Positions 1 through 11,529 of a DNA stretch of 64,000 bases are shown piece after piece (within the stretch, counting starts at the first letter, position 1; each line of letters opens with the position of its first letter). This DNA comes from Odontocerum albicorne. Lineage: Eukaryota; Arthropoda; Insecta; Trichoptera; Odontoceridae. The stretch covers positions 26,213,771 to 26,277,770 of the forward strand of contig OX463849.1 in the NCBI GenBank assembly GCA_949825065.1, read 5' to 3'. A program made the position numbers and the translations under genes. The notes beneath the pieces were generated by a model, which saw nothing but the letters and a program-made list of their open reading frames with translations, made no database searches and was not told the origin of the DNA.

Positions 1-520
1 TTCTCAACTTCTTCGAGTACTGATGATAATGATGGCAGTAGACTAAATCAAAAAATTCAAAATTTGACTTTATGATTTATTTTATATTACAACTATTTAT
101 ATTTTAATTATCTAAAATATCAGAAAAATAATTAAAAAATGCACCTTTTAATGACTGCTAAGTTGGTCGGTAAACATGATTCTGTTTTTGTTTATTTTGA
201 TTGTGGGCTAAGTCACTTACGAGTACTTTTCGATATACTTTATTTTTATAGCGAAATGCATGTACCTACATAATTTTTGTATTAAACTATATTTGTTCAA
301 TGCCTAAAGACTTTATTAACGTCGTAAATTAATTGTCGTAAAAAAACATTTAAAGTACACCGAATGTTACATGAAGAATTTTTTCATCAAAATCTCGAGA
401 GAAATCAATGAGAGAAAAAGATATTAAGGGAGAATCTATTTATTGGTTGAAAATACAATAGATTAGATTTGTAATTTGTTTTTATCAAACACAGTTTATT
501 CCATTTTTTGTAACGGTATA
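1..520. other. AT-rich non-coding stretch
   Basis: No recognisable gene or repeat apart from one TACGAGTA octamer at 218-225. Confidence 0.5.
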
Positions 521-560
521 ACCCTACCGATTTCAAGGCTTTCACCTCATCATCAGAGGA
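521..560 (-). ncRNA. Hammerhead-like motif, copy 1
   Basis: Read on the minus strand, the core CTGATGA is followed by a hairpin (GAGG, six-base loop, CCTT-like arm), then GAAA and a degenerate palindrome (ATCGGT where other copies have ACCGGT), then A and GGG. The three bases before the core (CCT) can pair with the GGG after it, giving a short stem I. The flank just upstream (AGTCTTGTTTGTGCTCC) is shared with the copy at 8204-8245, so this is a dispersed repeat. Activity is inferred from motif order only. Confidence 0.4.
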
Positions 561-889
561 GCACAAACAAGACTGAATTCTGTTCGAACTGCTACCGACA
601 TACACGCTTCTAAACATTCGTAAACATTCGGGTCCGGGACTATGGGTGGAGGGAGGGAGGAGACAACGTCAGCGAGCAGGAGCGAGATTCTTGGAATATA
701 TGTTTGCCAGATGTTCAGCCCGATGCACTGACTTAGAAATTTCTAGGGCATCTAATCTATCCAATTTATTCTCAAGGATGTCCTTCATCAGATGTTTTAT
801 AAAACATCTTTAGATGATATTCGTAGTACAAAATTTCAGATTTTAGATATTTCACAATAAAAAAGGCCGAGAATATACGAAAAAAATCA
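561..889. other. Unassigned; purine-rich patch
   Basis: A G-rich, CpG-containing patch at 628-692 stands out from the AT-rich surroundings. No ORF or repeat family was recognised. Confidence 0.35.
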
Positions 890-1153
890 ATTATTTCCAC
901 TTATTACCGTTATCCAACCACTTACGAAGGAAAAATAAGGATACAATGAATGCTTTGTCGTATCATACATTCCGCCAATTATTTTCACTTATTACGGGTA
1001 TCCAACCACTTACAAAGGAAAAATAAGGATACAATGAATGTTTTGTCGTATCATACATTCCGCCAATTATTTTCACTTATTACGGGTATCCAACCACTTA
1101 CAAAGGAAAAATAAGGATACAATGAATGTTTTGTCGTATCATACTTTCCGCCA
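890..1153. repeat. 88-bp tandem repeat, three copies
   Basis: The word TATCCAACCACTTAC recurs at 911, 999 and 1087, a constant 88-bp period. Units contain GGATACAATGAATG and TTGTCGTATCATAC and differ by only a few substitutions. The small ORF reading through it is a by-product of the repetition. Confidence 0.85.
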
Positions 1154-1154
1154 A

Positions 1155-1695
1155 TTTTCCATGAATATTTTCGTACTCCCAAAACATCACAAAAAGAAAA
1201 TACCTTTATTGCAGAAGAAGAAATCTCGAGTATCGAAATCTAAATTAAGTTAACATTATTATACAATAATTATAAAATTTAAGTAAATACCGTTATATAT
1301 AATATCCATTTTTGAATAAAACTGAGACATTTTTTATTTTAACTTATTTTTGAGATATTTAAATAATTGTGAAAATATATGTAAAAATTTATAATCCCAT
1401 AAAATATTTACATTAAAACATAAAAAAATATATTTTATTACACACGAACGCAAGCCTGCATATCTCAATATTAAAAATATATATATACTCTTAAATTAGT
1501 CCACTGACATAATCACCTGCTCCAATAGTCTTGTAAAATCTTCTACTTTTCGTTCTACTTCACTTTCAACTTCACTTTCACAAATCGCAATCGAATTCCT
1601 CGGCCACGTTTCCCAAACTCTAATCCAACTATACAAACCATGCAGCTCAGTTCTCGTATTCTACTTTTATAATTCTTCAATATCGAAAACTTAGC
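1155..1695. other. AT-rich non-coding stretch
   Basis: Nothing recognised; long A/T runs only. Confidence 0.5.
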
Positions 1696-1699
1696 TTCT

Positions 1700-2160
1700 A
1701 CACCTCAAAATGCACCCTTCATACTGTGTACCAATTTTTTTTAAAGATCTGAAACGCATCATCAACATAGCGCCTATTGGGGCAGGAAGACGAAATATAC
1801 CTCCAGGTCATTCTAACTTGACACACGTCTTTTACTTTTGCCATGTCCATGAATCTCGTCATGCATACTTTCCTACTATAAAGGCTTTTCATTCTATCCT
1901 CTCAGAGAATTCGATTAATTTAGTCTTGCTATGTTTTTATTGGTCTTCCCCAATTTCTCGTTTCTTATTTACTGCTTATATAAATTATTTTTGTAAATCT
2001 TTCATCATTCTATCTTTCTTCATAGTTGAACCATGCATCTTCTTTCAGTCCGCATTATTTTCTAATGTTGATATTTCTGCATTTTTTTCCGCTCATTCCA
2101 CGCAACGCTCTCATTCCTACCGAAATAATCTTACTTTCATCAGTTGGGAATAGCAATAAC
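1700..2160 (-). pseudogene. LINE ORF2 C-terminal remnant
   Basis: The minus strand encodes the tail of the non-LTR retrotransposon ORF that recurs through this window. It starts near 2150 with MRALRGMSGKKCRN and CGLKEDAWF, continues with a degraded stretch carrying GRPIKT, and ends near 1780 with KVCMTRFMDMAKVKDVCQVR. Block order (MRALR, CGLKED, GRP..T, ACM-like, VCxxR) is the same as in the copies at 12480-12850 and 18720-19190. Stops and at least one frame change show it is dead. The plus-strand ORF over the same bases is an antisense shadow. Family is assigned from motif order only. Confidence 0.6.
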
Positions 2161-2620
2161 ACTGGTCCACGTTTTTTCCTTCGTTTCTAAACGTTCTTGT
2201 ACATTTCTCGGTCTCGAATTATGTCGAATGTTTTTTTTCCCCGAACACCTGTATTCAATACCTCAAAAAACAAGTTTTATTAAATAAAAAATAAAAAAAT
2301 TCCCACGTAATCTCACATTTTTATACACATGTTCGCATTCATTGGGTCCCATTGTCTCCAACACGTGTTAACCAATTTGAATGGCGACGTGTGTGTATTA
2401 TATAACTCAAGGCGAAAAAATGTTTCGGCACCGCTAGATTTAGCATGCATAGTATTATAGTATACTCCGCATTAAGAACACATACGACTACGTGAGAAAT
2501 TATTATATATTACTCGTATTTGCAAATAATCAACATGTTTTTATAAGATATAACATAATAGTTAAGCGTCATATTTTTTTAAATATATGTAGACTGAATC
2601 GTTAGTTTCTTTAGACGTTG
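2161..2620. other. Unassigned AT-rich spacer
   Basis: No coding or repeat signal except one TACTCGTA octamer at 2511-2518. Confidence 0.45.
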
Positions 2621-2621
2621 A

Positions 2622-3790
2622 TGTGTTATGGCCTTTTGCAACGAAAACACTTTTAGAATTTCAACTGTGTAATTTTATTTGTATAATCGTTGAATTACAT
2701 TGCAGTATAATATTAACAGTATTATACTATAGAAGTAATAATAACGATGATGTTAATATCGTAATGGCTTTAAGAATAATGATTGCTGCCTCTGATATGT
2801 CATGTGTCTACTGCCAGCGCATGTTAATCTTATCTACACTCTCATTCACCCTCAATATATTATGCAACCAATGTTCCGCTTATCTAAGAACCTATAAATA
2901 TTGTAACACGATATTTTCACCAAAACCAATGTTATCTTATCGGTGTTCTTATCCACATTCAAATAAATATTATAAGTTATGCAAACCCTTCTTAGCTATG
3001 TAATAAATATTAGCGTTATTACATTAGTGTCAATTTAACTTCAATGTATTATGTTTAAGTTTATCGTCTCGTCTGCCCAAATTCAATAAATATTAAATAT
3101 CACTAAATGGGTAAGCTGCGATGGATAAATCACCGATATCGATTTGACCTTAAAGGGCAAACATAACATGCCCGACCCATTCCTTCATAATCTAACGAAG
3201 GGTCGTGGTATAGCTATCTTTGCTTTAAATAGGACGCCATATTTGAGGCGATATCACTATTCTTAAAGCCACTACTATGTAAAGATCATAGCTATTACTA
3301 TTTATGTAATACTGTTAATATTATACATCAATGTAATTCAACCTTCATACAAATAAAACTACACGTCGAAATTCTAAAAGTGTTTTCGTTGCAAAAGGCC
3401 ATAACAGATATGACGTTCTATTTAAAGCGAAGATAACCATACGCACGACCCTTCGATAGATTAAAATGGAATTTTTCGGGTATGTTATCGATGCCCTTAA
3501 GGTCAAATCGATACCAGGCGATGTATCTCATTTGCAGTTTATTTCCATTTAGTGATACAAAATCTTTATTGAATTTGGATAGAAAACCGCCAACAAGATA
3601 ATAAATTTAAACATAATACATTAAGTTAAGTTTGACATACATGTGATAACACTAATATTTATAGGTTCTAGATTACATAGTACAGATATGGTTAACATCG
3701 ATAAGCTTAACATTGGTTTGCATGATAACTTATAATATTTATTGGAAGTGGATAAGAGTATATGATAAGATAACATTGGTAGGGATACAT
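2622..3790. repeat. Complex inverted-repeat block
   Basis: Segment 2622-2800 (starting TTATGGCCTTTTGCAACG) returns as reverse complement at 3225-3412. Segment about 2880-3225 returns as reverse complement at about 3415-3790; matching words include TTTAAACATAATACATT and CTTTAAATAG. Arms are roughly 80 percent alike by eye. The order is A-D-B-C-D'-A'-C'-B', so it is not a simple hairpin but an inverted element duplicated or nested inside itself. No transposase is visible; a non-autonomous foldback element is the simplest reading. Confidence 0.7.
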
Positions 3791-4019
3791 TACAGATGTG
3801 TTATCTTTTATTTTTACTATAATATGCAAAAAACACGAGTGCGGTTTATTTTTGTCAATAAAAATGTATTAGTACATACAATTGTATTAATGAGAAGTTT
3901 CCAACTTTTGAAAACTAATTATGTCATTCACTTAATCTTTTGGTGCCCCTCAACAAATCTCAATTGTCTTTGCCCATATAAATCGATATAGTATTTCATG
4001 TTATAACTTTGGAATTCAT

Positions 4020-4160
4020 AGTTCGCCATCGCACGTGATGGAATTACTACCGCACGTGAAAAGACAAAATCACTCGTACTCGTCTAGCGTGCGCGAATAT
4101 TGTTACCAAACTCCGCCGAGAAGACGGGAGTCTGGGTGATGTTGAATTATAGACTTTCTT
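4020..4160 (+). repeat. Dispersed repeat X, partial copy
   Basis: Contains CGCACGTGAAAAGACA and GCGTGCGCGAATATTGTTAC, matching the 3' half of the repeat seen at 31785-31960 and 53865-54060, the family related to the 118-bp satellite. Confidence 0.45.
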
Positions 4161-5776
4161 CAACATGTATTCAGTCGACTAATTACCATGCATTACATGA
4201 AGTATGTCAAGGAGATAATTAACAAGATATTTCGTTAAATCCCTTGTGCAAATGTATCTAAAAAATTAGAGCCTTATGGGACCTAAATGTACATGTTTTT
4301 GATACAATAGATAGATATCTTCGTCTCTTTTCAATTATTTTTTTCGTATCAAAGGCGCGTACTACTTCCGCCCAAAATTCTGCCACCTGGATAGCACTGA
4401 ACATTCCACAAATTAAGTCATCTTCGATGCAAAACATTGGGCTCCTCGGCCACTTCAGCTTGTGTCACATGGAATACTCATCACCGCTGATACAGAGAGT
4501 ATCTATAATGTAACATTTCCCATTTTGATATGTAGCCATTGGTTCTCCATAAACCTGTTATGAAGCTTCCAGACCCTCCAGGGCAATTCAGAGTGAGATG
4601 GCAATTCTTCTACAGGCAAAATAAATTCGCAAGAGCGGTGTTCCTCTCCACTTGTTCATCCTAGCAATAGTAAGTGGTCGTTCCAGAGGCTAAGTGGCCC
4701 TAATGAAGCTGTGCCTGAATTTTAACCTAGTGGCTGGTTGTTGTGCAAGGGATATCTGGAATCAAGGTTGAATCTTTTAACAATGTTTACAGTGTCTATC
4801 TGATTTTTGGTAGAGTAATCCATCGCTGAAATAAATCAACTATGGAATATTAAGTTTTTGTAATCTACAGTAGCTGACAGATGCATTTTAATTCTAAACA
4901 TAAATTTTTAAGGAAGTTACTGATAAGAGATTTAACTTTCTTTATATGAGCAAAAATCAAGATATGCATTATTTACATAACAACTGTTCGAATTGATGAT
5001 TTGGTCGTCTAATGTGTCCTCTTGATTCCGGTGTAAGATTATACATTTTATTTTCGTTGTCCTTTCGTTGTCCTTTCACTGTCCATTCGTAGCACAAAAC
5101 ACATACAATTTGTTATTTTCATTTTTGATATTAGCAAATGTGTTTCGTAAAATGTTATATATTAACCAGTGTTAAAATTCTATTGAGAAAATATTTAGAA
5201 AAATTCATGTTAATGACGCACTATTTACGTCCATAAACATTAATATATTTCATTTCGTTAAATAACCAAATGATAAAAACAACTGAAGAATTACTAGTAA
5301 TTTCAAATCATGAAACACGTGTTGCTTAACACATTCCAAGAAAATATGAGAACAATCCTAATAAAAGAATCCATTTATTAGTTAATGTATTTACTTTTAC
5401 TATTGTCTTTCCTTTTGTCAACCTTGAGAATGTATAATAATAAAAAATATGCATCGCTCGTGGTATTAATTGCACGCAAAAATCATAAGGAATTGTAAAA
5501 TACAATAAATAAAATTTAAATATTTTGTCATAAAATATTAATAAAACAAAAGATACATTTTTATTTTATTCAGATGTTATCATAATGTATGTTATCTCCG
5601 TTAATTCATTCTCCACAAGATAAACCTTCTTTTTATTCTTTTTATTGTTAATTTAACTCGATAACTTTACTCTACACAACGTAAACCGTCTAACATACAT
5701 CAGCTGTCTCACTAGATGCATTGCCCGTTTTGAGACAGTAGACTTAGATCCCTGAAATTAATATACAAACAATTGA
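4161..5776. other. Unassigned region
   Basis: 4380-4780 is richer in G+C than its flanks and could be a decayed element, but no frame stays open and no family motif was recognised. The rest is AT-rich. Confidence 0.35.
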
Positions 5777-5925
5777 ACAAAACGAAGGTGCAGTCGCTCA
5801 CGAGGTTTGACAGCTTTGACAAAACGAAGGTGCAGTCGCTCTTGAGGTTTGACAGCTTTGACAAAACGAAGGTGCAGTCGCTCGTGAGGTTTGACAGCTC
5901 TGACAAAACGAACAACTGACATACA
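5777..5925. repeat. 42-bp tandem repeat, over three copies
   Basis: The unit containing ACGAAGGTGCAGTCGCTC and GAGGTTTGACAGCTTTGAC starts at about 5782, 5824 and 5866 with a partial fourth copy. Because 42 is a multiple of three, it produces repetitive minus-strand ORFs that should not be read as genes. Confidence 0.85.
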
Positions 5926-6184
5926 CATTTTATCACTTAACAATTTCACAGTTGCAAACTATAATAATTATACAAACCACTAAAACTAAAAAACGATGGT
6001 GATAATATAATATAATATCAAACTCTTTCAATCTAACAAACTACCATTCTTTCATTCTGTGGAGAAACTAGTGAGTGCGATAATGATTATTACAATATTA
6101 TAAATTGATTATAATTGAAGCATTGACGGTGAAAAATAAGGAAATAAGCATGTTAAATGCCTTCCAGATGCGGATCCTCCATAC

Positions 6185-6470
6185 CAAAGGCGAGTCGTCT
6201 ATATCATCCGAGAATTGTTGATTACCGAAAAACTTTCGGCAATATGCAGAAATAAATCATCATATACTTTAGGAATGATGAAAGTTTAGAGAAGCTGGTG
6301 ATCGCGACGACAGTTGAGGGAAGGTGGGCAAGAGTATGGCGTACAAGTAAAACAGTTAACGTTGCGTTCAATATGGCTCAGAACCGGTAGGGATGGAGAC
6401 AGGTAGTACGCTGAATTCGAGACATAGCAGAGAACCACGACGCTCAGCATTGAGTAAGCGGGGAAAAAGA
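6185..6470 (+). pseudogene. RTE-like LINE ORF2 C-terminal remnant
   Basis: After 6205 one frame reads IIRELLITEKLSAICRN. After a frameshift another reads NDESLEKLVIATTVEGRWA and, past more decay, MAQNR followed by GWRQVVR. This block order matches the better preserved fragment at 48230-48590 (IIEELRITDRLSTIC, then DSLERLVV). It is the region downstream of the reverse transcriptase in RTE-like LINEs. Several frame changes and stops; not functional. Confidence 0.55.
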
Positions 6471-7160
6471 AGATATACTGTAACGCATCCGCCATATTCT
6501 CAGAAGGCAAAACGCATGGGTCCATGGCTCTGGCAAGGCATCAACGGCGAATGAATATGAGATATATCTGTTAAATAAATTTGAAAAAAACATTCTCTAT
6601 GAATTAGAATCTTGATGTTGAACGTAGTATCATAAAAATGGACAGACAACTGAGGCTTCTGGTCGAAAAGAGTTAAAGCTCATTGAAAAACATACCGAAG
6701 TATTCGAATCACCTTGGATGTTGGGCGGTTTGTGAATGTTATATGGATCTCATTTAGCAGAGATTTTAAAACTATGCTAATTACAAAACACTTCCTAGAA
6801 ACTCCGATTGAATAACTTCGTTAACCAAAGACAACGGCTGCTAGGAACTGTCCCGGGAGTGTTTAAACAACATTGTTATTCAGTTTCGATTCTCATCATC
6901 ATTATTTGAAGCAACAATTCCCCAAAAGACCATACATTATATAGTCTCTCTTATTCTATTTCACCTAATGCTTGAATATTTCCCATAAGACAGTGGACAG
7001 CATAACATGTAATCGAGTTGAATTAATTGAGGAAAAAGAGCTTTGAAATGAGCATAGTGATATGCTTTAAAATATCGGAAGATAGTGGAATTAGACAAAG
7101 TCAAGTGTTTTATTTTTATGTCATTAATAAATTTTATGTTTTATAATAATAAAAGGAAAA
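6471..7160. other. Unassigned region
   Basis: No gene or repeat could be supported. Confidence 0.35.
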
Positions 7161-7400
7161 TTTATATAGTACTATTCAGAGAACGTACTCCTCGAGGGCG
7201 CTCTATCTCGGAAATCGAATACACTATTATTGACAGATTTAAAATATTACATAACAAATATGTACATATATAAGTCGAGTGTAAGGATAGGAAAGCGGTG
7301 GCTGTGGACATTCGATTACGTACTTCCTCGCATCTACATATGTTTAAAAAAAACATAGGTATTTGGTGAGAAAATCACAGAAAACTTTTTTTTTTTTGAA
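7161..7400 (+). repeat. Dispersed repeat Y, copy
   Basis: Shares with 32060-32470 and 45335-45660 a block beginning TTTATATAG, then a GGGCGCTCT region, then GGATAGGAAAGCGGTGG, GCATCTACATATGTTTA and a GAAAATCACAGAAAAC tail. No protein recognised. A minus-strand copy lies at 57900-58165. Confidence 0.5.
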
Positions 7401-7529
7401 TAATGAGCATTCTTGTCCAGTGTTCGCGGCAATATTGTCAAACAATTTTCTTATTTCTGTATCAGCGAGCGATTCATAGCTAATGTTCAGAGACATTTAT
7501 TTGTTCTGGAGGTATCAGCATCGAACTGA

Positions 7530-7612
7530 CGACCTAAATGTGATAGGAAAGTTTGGCGTTTTGTCCTCTCTACCTGCCCGAACCGGAAAATGGCATGATG
7601 GTATGTATGTAC
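7530..7612 (+). mobile_element. LINE 3' tail
   Basis: Carries the terminal block found after the recurrent LINE ORF: GATAGGAAAGT, a CTCTCTACCTGCCCGA variant and TGGTATGTATGTA. Compare 26165-26250 and 19110-19190. Confidence 0.6.
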
Positions 7613-7938
7613 AATTCTTATTTTTACTTTAAATCACATTTCTTGTCTAGAAAGGTTTGGGAACCCTTGAGGTCATGAAAACAGTTTACATCCGCGTGTT
7701 CCAGCTCCAATTTGCATTTGTATGAGTCGCCACGTGCCGTCAAGTTTTATGGCGGCGATCAGGAACCACATCTACATCGTATACCACACATCCTCACAGC
7801 CTGACCTCGGACTTGCTAATTCAATGCATTATTATACTTATACACTATACACAGATAAATACAGATTGTGTTTGGTTATGTTCATGCAATACTACCGTAG
7901 TGCTTACAAAGTGCATTCATAAAAAAAAGTATTAAATA

Positions 7939-9376
7939 CACCTAAACCTCGCTTCACGGACCCTCTTTTAACGGAATCTTACTATAAAGAAATTGAAAAA
8001 CCATCGATAAATATGCTTTGCGGAAAAAAAACAATATACGGAATATTTTTAAATTGGAATTCAAATGAAGATTTGCGCGAAACGAACCAAGATCCACCCT
8101 TTAGTGATATAAAAGACAAAATAAAGATTTCTCTAGAATTGACACTGACGGAATGTCGACATTTTTTCGCATTTTAAAAAGGGAATTCATAAGTCTTCTT
8201 TGTGCTCCCCTGATGAGGAGAAAACCTTGAAACCGGTAGGGTTATATCGTTATGTTAAGTGGGATAAACAGTGTTATATCGTTATGTTAAGTGGGATAAC
8301 AGATTGTTATAAGCAGTTTGACCTTGATAAATTCTGATATGGAATCGATGCTGTAATTCTTTATATTTGTACTTATTATACCATGAAATAATACGAAATC
8401 TATTGTAATTATGATCGTGGTAAATATTAAGTGGTGATATAGGTAGTTGTGGTTTAATACTATATACTAGAATAAAATTTAATTTAAATCATAGTTAGAA
8501 CACTTCTATTTTTCAAATATTATTCGACATGTATCACGCCTTGAAACGTTGTAAGACAAAATTACAATGGCAAATAAAGTATTTATGAAGACGAGATGAT
8601 TTGACTGTTGAACCGAATAATTTGAATACTAAAACGCGAAAGCAGTTTATAATGAGTCAGAATACTTGATTCTTCTAATATTTATAACATTAATAGTAAA
8701 TTATTAGATTCACAATTGTTTACATGCAAATAAATGTATTTATTAGTTTATAGTTTATACAAATTTTTCTGTCAATAAGATATACTCGTATAATTCTGTG
8801 TTTAATTTATGTTTCATTCAATTTTTACATTATATAAAATTTCATGTTACATTCGGGAAACGGATTGAACTCGTCATTTTGTTAAAAAATAACCTTTAAA
8901 TTTAAGATTTTACAGTTACTGCACGGTAAATTTTTAATTCAAAATTATTATTATGGATCCAAATTATAAGTTTGCTGCATAAAGAGATGCAGATACTAAA
9001 AGAAAGAGAAAGTTGTGTAAATCACAACGAGATTCTAGAAAAGCACATACGAAATGACCAAATGAAGTAGCAAAAAGACAAGCACAACGTCATTTAAAAA
9101 AAATTACTTCTGTCATTATTGACACGTTATTTCTAGTATCTTCATGTTTTCTCTGTTTTAACATACACATTTCACTATATAATCCAGACTTAACATACAC
9201 ATTTCACTATAAAATCCAGACTTTCTCAAATATTTCATTATTATTTCTTCATAGAACACGTCATGCACATTTGATACTCTTGTGCATTTACATGGAAAAA
9301 TAATTCGATATACGGAAGTTTGATTTACGAACAATTTTCCAAAAACCTATTTCTTCCATAAAGCGAAGTATGGGTG
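7939..9376. mobile_element. pogo/Tigger-like DNA transposon remnant
   Basis: The element is bounded by TA on both sides (7937-7938 and 9377-9378). The left end CACCTAAACCTCGCTTCACG and the right end, read as reverse complement CACCCATACTTCGCTTTATG, match at 17 of 22 terminal positions. TA target duplication and ends with a CTTCGCTT core fit the pogo/Tigger branch of Tc1/mariner. No intact transposase remains; a short lysine/arginine-rich frame from 8953 (MDPNYKFAA, then a stop) might be an N-terminal remnant. It contains a hammerhead-like motif at 8204-8245, so other repeats are nested in it. Confidence 0.6.
8204..8245 (+). ncRNA. Hammerhead-like motif, copy 2
   Basis: Core CTGATGA begins at 8210. 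A hairpin GAGG/CCTT follows, overlapping the end of the core, then GAA, the palindrome ACCGGT, A and GGG. CCC immediately before the core pairs with the GGG after it (stem I). A 34-bp unit containing TTATATCGTTATGTTAAGTG is tandemly duplicated just downstream (8241-8306). Confidence 0.45.
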
Positions 9377-9379
9377 TAT

Positions 9380-9780
9380 TAACCCCTTATATTAAACATT
9401 ATTGTATAATATACTGGTATAAATAGGCAGGTGATTAGTGAAGCGTCCTTGATGTGACTTTGGTCACTAAATGGAATAACAAAAGTTAACAGAGATTTTT
9501 TTACGCAGTCTGAAAATCCTTTCCACACACAAACAACCTTTGTCTTATTCTATAGCTAAACATGCCCTTCGTTGTAGGATTTACAGGCGTGGGAACTATA
9601 TAAAATTGATTATCATGTTTTTGTCGCAATATGAAAGATTAGTTCTTCTAAAATATATAAAACAATGTTTCAATCCATGAAGAATTTTGTAATACAATTA
9701 TCAACTCAATGATGTTATTCGGATAGTCAGTGGTATTCTGAAATTAACTCCTATGTTCCGGTCCTTACAAACCTGCTGCC
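9380..9780. other. Unassigned AT-rich spacer
   Basis: Nothing recognised. Confidence 0.4.
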
Positions 9781-9781
9781 C

Positions 9782-10234
9782 CTAATTTATGTCTCGAAGA
9801 CGCCTTAATGGGGAAGTACCAGAAGTTGAGTCTAAATGACATGATATCAACGCATGTGGATGTTTTCTGCCCTCCTCCATTGTCCTTCGATCTAGAAACG
9901 TCCCGACTATATGTCTAAATCGATGGATAACGCTTAGTTGAGACAAATGTGAGCTAATCAGATAGCTAGCGACAGGAATACGGCTAGGTCCTCGGTCGAA
10001 ATTCTCCACCTTGTGAGTGATTCTAATATGCTTCTCCAAGGATTTGACCTGCCACGAAGGTTGTGGGTACCTTGGGTCGTCTAAGATATTGTCAAGGTGT
10101 GTGTCAAGATTGTGCACACGTCTTACATATTTGAGGTTTGATTGATTCCCCACTATGCTCGTATTTAATTGTCCAGAATGTCGGTCACATTGTAGAAGTA
10201 GTGAGGAGCATGGCCGCGCGGTACCCCACTGCAC
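9782..10234 (-). CDS. Unassigned 150-codon ORF, G+C-richer
   Basis: I do not recognise this product. The frame is open for 150 codons on the minus strand in DNA clearly richer in G+C than its neighbours, which argues for past coding use. The predicted protein has LLLQCDRHSG near residues 12-21 and a charged middle (VKSLEKHIRITHKVENFDRG), with no signal peptide or membrane segment. The LLLQC..H stretch faintly recalls the Cys/His tail of LINE ORF2 proteins, but spacing does not fit well. The start is uncertain because the 5' end overlaps a tRNA-like sequence on the other strand. Its placement among transposon debris makes a retroelement fragment more likely than a host exon. Confidence 0.3.
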   Translation of the reverse strand: MQWGTARPCSSLLLQCDRHSGQLNTSIVGNQSNLKYVRRVHNLDTHLDNILDDPRYPQPSWQVKSLEKHIRITHKVENFDRGPSRIPVASYLISSHLSQLSVIHRFRHIVGTFLDRRTMEEGRKHPHALISCHLDSTSGTSPLRRLRDIN

Positions 10235-10278
10235 TTTCGCGCGGAGGCTTGCCAGTTCGAAACCCGCACTGTGCTATT
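10205..10278 (+). pseudogene. tRNA-like SINE head
   Basis: GAGCATGGCCGCGCGGTA resembles an A-box region and CCAGTTCGAAACCCGCACTG a T-arm with B box (GTTCGAAACC). Spacing is tRNA-like, but the acceptor stem does not close and no anticodon arm is clear. Probably a tRNA-derived SINE head of a type different from the main SINE family here. Confidence 0.4.
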
Positions 10279-10362
10279 TCCCTCGAATGACACAGAATTT
10301 TTTCCGCCAAGTATTCAGGGGTACTCGTATAAGGATACCTAAGAATTTTGTTATACAGGGTG

Positions 10363-10500
10363 TCCTGTAACTCGACGTCAAGCCGGTATCGAGGAAAAGG
10401 TCAGCTTATGACAGTTCAGAGCTAGAAAAAAATCTTGCAAAAGCCTTATACTTTTCGAGTTATAGGCATTTTTTTTGAAAATTGTGAAAGTAGCTACCCT
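10363..10500. mobile_element. DNA transposon end (ACAGGGTGTCC type)
   Basis: TATACAGGGTGTCCTGTAAC followed by TCGAGTTATAGGCAT is a terminal sequence type common at insect DNA transposon ends. The partner end was not located, so limits are approximate. Confidence 0.35.
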
Positions 10501-10934
10501 GCGCCAAATGTTTACACGCTGTGATTACAAATTGTCTTATTTTATGATTTTAATGGTTGTATCGCAATCCTAGATAGCCCTTCTATTAGTCGGAGTCTGA
10601 TATAAAACAAAAAAAAACTTCACAAAATTATTCAAAAAATTATTTTTGTCCGATCATAAAAAATAATATTATTTTTTTAGCTAACTTTAACTCATCGTAC
10701 TGTAAAAATAATGTAGTACGCTAACCTGGCAAGTTACATCAAAAGATGGCCTGTTTAGTCAGAATTTCAAAATGGTACAATACATACCTGAGACTCCTTT
10801 AAAAATAATTTAAAAAATAAAATTTAAATGTAATATTTAACATTACTATACAAAGTTCCAGGAAATTGAACAAAAAAATTCCCAGTTAAAATACTAGCGA
10901 TCTATTTTAGAGGCCTGTTTATTTTTTTGTTCAC

Positions 10935-11525
10935 TAAGTAGAAAAATCTATTTAACTAAGATACAGGCAAATATATTGTAAGACACAGGCAAAATCTTAG
11001 TTGACTGGGGGCACGACAAATGAAAGGCAACATAATAAGGATTGCTGTGAATGTGACCAATCTCCGATTTCAGACGGCACCTCTAGAAGAAGACTGATAT
11101 CAAATGAAAGATACCATTCTGAAAAAGTAGAATATAAAGATTTAAAATTGAAAGAAGCACAAAAAGAAAAAGATGAATACAAAACAGATTTATGGAAAGT
11201 ATCCCCTCGCTTGCCAGTCACACAGCTCACGCGTTTTTTTTATTTTAATTTTCTTTTGATGTATTGTAGAAGTGGCGAGGTGAGCAATAATTCCGCCCGG
11301 TTATGTAGTGTATAAAGAGAAAGTTATACAATAATACAACCTGGTGGTTTTATTTATTTTTTATTTATTTATTTATTATTACACATGACAAGAAATATAC
11401 ACAATTTGAGAAAAAACAACAGGTAATTTGATTTGGACATATAATTTTAATGGATCTGGGTTTGTTGCCTTTCATTTGTCGTATCCCCAGTAAACTAGGC
11501 TTTTGCCTGTATCTCACTGAGGATA
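10935..11525. repeat. Inverted repeat enclosing a coiled-coil ORF fragment
   Basis: Left arm near 10940-11035 (ACTGGGGGCACGACAAATG) and right arm near 11455-11520 (TTGCCTTTCATTTGTCG) are reverse complements and share a GATACAGGCAAA / TTTGCCTGTATC word. Between them, 11001-11315 on the plus strand is open for 104 codons and encodes a lysine/glutamate-rich stretch around residues 41-66 (EKVEYKDLKLKEAQKEKDEY) that looks coiled-coil. A third copy of the arm lies at 42945-43020 beside a LINE fragment, so the arms are probably LINE-derived. No function can be assigned. Confidence 0.45.
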
Positions 11526-11529
11526 TTTA

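Noticed and set aside
1038..1253. 71-codon ORF across the 88-bp tandem repeat
   Set aside because: Generated by the repeat; no motif.
1710..2153. 147-codon plus-strand ORF
   Set aside because: Antisense shadow of the LINE remnant on the minus strand, which shows the family motifs.
5712..5949. Minus-strand ORFs with repeated LSKLSNL-type units
   Set aside because: 42-bp tandem repeat divisible by three; frames stay open by chance.
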